NCBI GenBank assembly: GCA_022376515.1
Contig: WTXI01000094.1
Location: 1-64,000 of the forward strand
Direction: 5' to 3'
Source of the DNA: Lactifluus volemus
Lineage: Eukaryota; Basidiomycota; Agaricomycetes; Russulales; Russulaceae
Length of the DNA: 64,000 nt
Shown: positions 59,549 through 64,000 of the stretch, in pieces
Numbering within the stretch: the stretch's first letter is position 1
Layout: each line of letters begins with the position of its first letter
Program-made: the position numbers and the translations under genes
Notes under the pieces: generated by a model
Told to the model about the DNA's origin: nothing
What the model saw: the letters and a program-made list of their open reading frames with translations, nothing else
Databases searched by the model: none

Positions 59549-60850
59549 AGAGGACGATACTAGTAACTCCTATTCGTTGAGAAGATGGGATAGTTAATGG
59601 GCTGTCGAGTGTGAGTGCTAGTAGCTCAAAATTCAACTTAGCAAACACAGAGTTAGCTTAGACTGCTATTGTAGTAAGGGATCTGGATTCTTGACGTACC
59701 TGTGAGAAAGAGACCTCTTCGACAGAGACGTTGATAGTTCAGCTGAGGGCCGCAGAGAGGCTGTGTGGTTGAGGTCGCACGATGCATGCATGATACACGT
59801 GCACCACAGCCCTGAGCCAATGAGAATACGGTCACCCATCTGGCAGCGATAGAGGCCAACATCCACTCTGAGTATCATCAAGTATCATGTATAAAGTACA
59901 AGTGTACCAACGAACGATGCAAAGATGTCCCCGAGAAGAGGAACATCGAAGGCAAAGTCCACCACGATGAGCAGCGATAGGGATGGTTCTCAAGAGCGCT
60001 TATTACTAGTTACGCCCAACAGCCGTCGTATGGCATAGGTGGAGGGATAGGGCTGTACGTACTCTCCCGAATATGAACATGTAATTCTGTCCGCAAGTCG
60101 ACACACGATCGGATATTTTGAAGTACTCACGGGAAATAATGGTCTTTCGCGTGCTCGAGGTGGTACATCCCCGGTGCAGCCTGAGCATTCAATTCTTGTT
60201 GATATTGTCGAGACCCATGATGGTTGTAATCGCGTAAATGCTCGAATGATAGTTACGAACTTGTCGTTCAGGTAGGGCAGGCTAGTACACCGCGGACACA
60301 GGAAATCTGAGAGAAGCGGTCACAGCGGTAGTGTGGAGTACGGAGAAGGCAACTCACTCACAAACGTCTTGGCTCATTTCCAAGAAGATGCCACTGTTCG
60401 TGTGGCATTCTGCTCGTTCCGCGCACCATTAGACTTCCTTGAGGGATGGTAGATATGCTAGCCACTGGCATCAAAGAGGTTCCACAAAATGAGGAGGGTC
60501 ACGGTCTCAAGGGGAGAAACGAAAGGAGCATAAGGACAGAACGAATGGCGACTCACTATTAAAGTCCATATGAGAATGCAACGGACGATGAAGTGGGTGT
60601 GGGTGTGTTGCAGATAGGTTAAAGAGGAGAAGGAAGATAATCTGACGTGATAAATTGAAGGGGAACACGCTGACTCGAGGACTCGATCTCGGAGATGTTC
60701 GTCACGAAGCGGAAATGCTAGCATGGACACCCGAGTGGACTATGGCGTAGACATAGAATGGGAAATTGATAGTAAGGGGCGAGAGGTGTGACGACGAAGT
60801 GGTGAGGAAGGTCGTGTTCAGTGGGAATTGTTCCCACACCTCGGAACGCG
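59549..60850 (-). repeat. F9 5' flanking module
   Basis: Nearly the same as the F1 flank (25830-27230). No supported gene. Confidence 0.55.
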
Positions 60851-61029
60851 ACTACATTTCTACCACAAACAGCTAGGATACTCAATTCCAGTATTTTAAT
60901 CGAGTCAAACAATCCCGGCTGAGCAGTATCCCACATGGTTGAGCTTAGACTGGAATACGACTGGTTGCAAGTTCTGAGATTGTACTGTCTTGTCGTATGT
61001 CACCTGCTCATTTTCTCATGAACTGGGTT

Positions 61030-61480
61030 GAAAAAGGCTGCGGAGACTCTTGGTTCCAGTAAACATCGGTCCAACCCGAGCAGGTAAAGCCATGGAGAAG
61101 TAGAGTGGCTATTCGATTCGTGGACCGGCCGACGTTTGTGATGTCGAATCCTCAATGGGCCCATCCTCCGCTCGACCAACACCTTTGGCTTCTTCTCTAG
61201 TGGAACCATGGCATTTCGACGCCACAACGGCACCTACTAAACGACCTTCATCGATTATGGGCTGAAATGGGGCATGCTCCGAACACTTGGCCACCGCATC
61301 AATGCATCGCGATGCAGGCTATACGCACTCTCTGAGTCCCGGACAGTCGATTAAGCGGGGCGATCCCACAGTTGCCGAAGGGGAAATCTGGCTTTGGACT
61401 CGTGCAGGACGGACGGCCATGTCGCATCAATTTAGTGAGATAATGAGCATTAATATTAGATTTGGGAGGCGAGCAATATG
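61030..61480 (+). pseudogene. Plus-strand spacer gene, decayed copy (F9/F10 spacer)
   Basis: Remnants of both exons, TLGSSKHRSNPS-like and MAFRRHNGTY-like text, with stops and without a clean intron. Confidence 0.4.
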
Positions 61481-61925
61481 GGCCTCAGTTCATTACTTTC
61501 TCCTCCTCCTCGACCACCTGCTACCTCTACGTTCCGTCTTTTTCGTGCCTTGAATAGACTTTTGATGTCCCGAATATTACATGGCCATGTGTGCCGGCGG
61601 TGGACGCCTTCCGCCCGACTCACCCGGGTGTCAGTCCATAACACGCAATGACAACCTTGATCTGTATTTCTCCTAGCCTGAGGCACCAAAGTGCGGGCCA
61701 CCCGATTATCGTACATCAAAATACAAGAAGCAGCAGAGAGCTGCTGCGGGGAGGTGGCTATGAAGACAGGTACTAGTAAGAAGAGAAGTGGAGAACATTG
61801 ATGACGACACATCGACAATCATCCAGACACCTGACAATCAGTACATTTCTGTGAGATAGACAGTGACAGGGCAACTGGAACGCTGGCGCGAGGAAATGAA
61901 TGGCTGTATAGCCTGCTGCGTGGAC

Positions 61926-63373
61926 TCAGAGCTCAGAGGGGGGTGGAAGGTAGAGATGGCGTAGCATCGGCAACGCGTCCATGACCCTTTCCTCAGTGAG
62001 CTCTTGCAGTGCAGATGCAATAAGTTCCCCCAGTCTGGGTGGTATACGCATGTGCTGCAAAGCCGAAAATGCATGAAAGAGCTCCAGCCATTGGGGGTTA
62101 TCCACGAAGTCTTCCCAATCTGGAAACGCTACGTTTGATGTACTCCCATCGTCAGAGTCACTGGCACTGGCAGTGATGAGAAGACGTTCTACATTGGATA
62201 AGAAAGGCGAAATCTTGCTGCATATTTGAGCTACAAATGGAACTTGCCAATCCAGCTCATGGCAAGATATCCCGATAGACAGAGTCCACCGAAATCTCTT
62301 CCCTCCCAGTGGATCGCGATGACCAACGTGGATGTAGACGTTTCTTTCTTCAAAGTACAGCTTTGCTTCTTCGAAGGATCTGGGGATCTGTGTGCGACCG
62401 ATAAACTGGACGAAATGTGGAATGTCAAAGTCGAGCTGATTGAAGAACCATGTGGAGACGGTAATAATAGCAGGAGTGTCGATCCGAGCCACAAGATCCT
62501 CAAAGTACTCGCTAGCGCCGTGGAACGTAAAATTGATGAGAGAGGGGAGGACAATGCGTGTCAATGAAGAAGGAGGTCTATTTCCTGGATCAGGACGAGA
62601 AGCTGAGGATTCGAATCCAATTCGAACGACTTTAAGTTTGGTTAACCCCGATAGGGCTGTGGCCATAGCTTCGGGTGAAACGTAACCGGTATTGGGTATG
62701 TTCCTGTAGTCAACTTCGACAAGATCATGGTGAAATGGAAGCAATTTTGGTAGTGCCGGAAATGGAATACCAATCAAGTGGAGATACTTTAGACACGGGG
62801 AAGATCCACCCAGAAAGGTATCGCGAAGCACCGGTGCCGCTGACTTCAGAATATGAAGGTAAAGACGTGTCAAAACTGGATATGGCTTCTTCATCACTTT
62901 GTTGAGTCGCTTCAATAGAGTATTTGTTATACTGAGATCGATTTCGTACACGCGATCGTGATGCTTGAGTGCGGAAATAATGTTAGCTCCACTCAGAGGG
63001 AGCCTCGGTCTCGATTCCACTATGAGGATAGGAAAGGCGCGTGGCCAGACATTTAGCGTCTTCTTCACGGGTGTATTCGCATTGCATTGAAGTTGCAAAT
63101 GAAGACGAAGCGGTGATTGAAACACAATGTATCTCCACCTTCGGCATACATGCACCAGTGCATGCCACCATCGAAGAGAGAAATTCAAAGACATCATTTG
63201 ACAGAAGTCGAAGATGTCGAGGAGGACATTGTCAGGGAGGGATCCGATTGTCACGCGTGGGAAAGAAGTCGGGTCTGCTCGACCCAAGTGAGTGATTGCT
63301 TCAGCGGCGGCTTATCGTCATGAGACGTACCCGGTCGTTTTTGATTAATAATACGCGCCTTCCGATGACGCAT
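61926..63373 (-). pseudogene. F10: F-box gene, frameshifted near the C-terminus
   Basis: Exon 1 is 63373-63331, the intron 63275-63330 (56 nt, acceptor CAG) and exon 2 63274-61926. The F-box SLPDNVLLDIFDF and the rest of the protein are normal until YLPPPSEL, where a short duplication (CTCAGAG twice at about 61925-61938) shifts the frame and creates a stop after 463 residues. The lost tail of about 28 residues is still readable to 61838 in another frame. The tail is near-invariant in siblings, so function may be reduced. Calling it a pseudogene is cautious. Confidence 0.75.
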
Positions 63374-64000
63374 AATGACCTGTCCGTTCCCTTGTTCGTT
63401 GAGAAGATGGATAGTTACTATCGAGTGCAGTGTGACTGTAGTTCGAAATTTAACTTAGCAAGCCCATAGCAGTCAGGGATCGGAATCGGGACATACCTGC
63501 GAGAAAGGGAACTCTTCGACAGAGACGTTGATAGTTCAGCTGAGGGCCGCAGAGAGGCTGTATGGTCGAGGCCGCACGACGCATATCACTAACACATGAT
63601 GCACGTGGACCACAACCCTGAGCCCATGAGAATACGGTCACCCATCTGGCAGCGATAGAGGACAACATCCACTCTGAGTATCATTATTAATAAGTATCAT
63701 GTATAAAGTACAAGTATACTAACGATCGATACAAAGATGTCCCCGAGAAGAGGAACATCGAAGGCAAAGTCCACCGCGATGAGCAGCGATAGGGATAATT
63801 CTAGAGAGCGCTTATTAGTTACGCCCAACAGCCGTCGTTATGGCATAGGTGGAAGGATAGGGCTGAACGTACGCTCCCGAATATTAACATGCAATTCTGT
63901 CCACAAGTCGACACTCAATCAAAGATTTTGAAGTACTTGCTTACCAGAATCGCGGGACAAAAAGGTCGTTCGCGTGCTCGCTGAGGGCGGAGTTAGCAAA
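63374..64000 (-). repeat. F10 5' flanking module, cut by window end
   Basis: Same module as in the other units, continuing off the right edge. Contains the recurrent frame at 63668-63450. Confidence 0.5.

Overview
Eukaryotic, intron-bearing DNA, best explained as an Agaricomycete (basidiomycete fungus). A Rhizoctonia/Ceratobasidium-like genome is my guess from the look of the F-box family and the transposon mix; I ran no search. Introns are very short (about 48-64 nt, GT..AG). No rRNA, tRNA or CRISPR was recognised.

The backbone is a tandem array of ten paralogous F-box-type genes, all on the minus strand, spaced about 3.2-5.3 kb apart (3' ends at 16587, 29910, 34340, 39633, 43941, 47123, 50649, 54272, 58059 and 61926; called F1 to F10 here). 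Each unit has a conserved 5' flank of about 1.2-1.4 kb, a two-exon gene (40-43 nt first exon, 49-64 nt intron, then one exon of about 1.4 kb) and a 3' spacer. Several spacers hold the remains of an unrelated plus-strand two-exon gene that converges on the F-box gene. Seven copies look intact (F2, F3, F4, F5, F7, F8, F9). F6 has lost its start codon, F10 has a C-terminal frameshift and F1 is split by transposons.

The left 25 kb is a transposon nest that can be read from target-site duplications (TSDs). A Mutator-like element (MULE, 91-13532, 9-bp TSD) sits in the spacer beyond F1. A Ty3/gypsy chromovirus (2498-11944, 5-bp TSD, LTRs identical by eye) sits in the MULE transposase gene. An antisense solo LTR (6267-7202, 5-bp TSD) sits in the gypsy pol gene. 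F1 is split by a solo copia-type LTR (25383-25675), a hAT transposon (17853-24349, 8-bp TSD) and a solo gypsy LTR (16826-17761). The hAT carries its own nested solo LTR and a fragment that looks captured from a host UFD4/TRIP12-type HECT ubiquitin ligase gene. A further copia-type solo LTR lies just 3' of F1.

From 25.8 kb to the right end the window is almost purely the F-box array, with one unclassified insertion of about 0.9 kb (37238-38128). The array looks like a birth-and-death gene cluster with signs of gene conversion. The gypsy element shows a Tf1/sushi-type self-priming site and a cluster of bZIP-type (TGASTCA) sites in its LTR.
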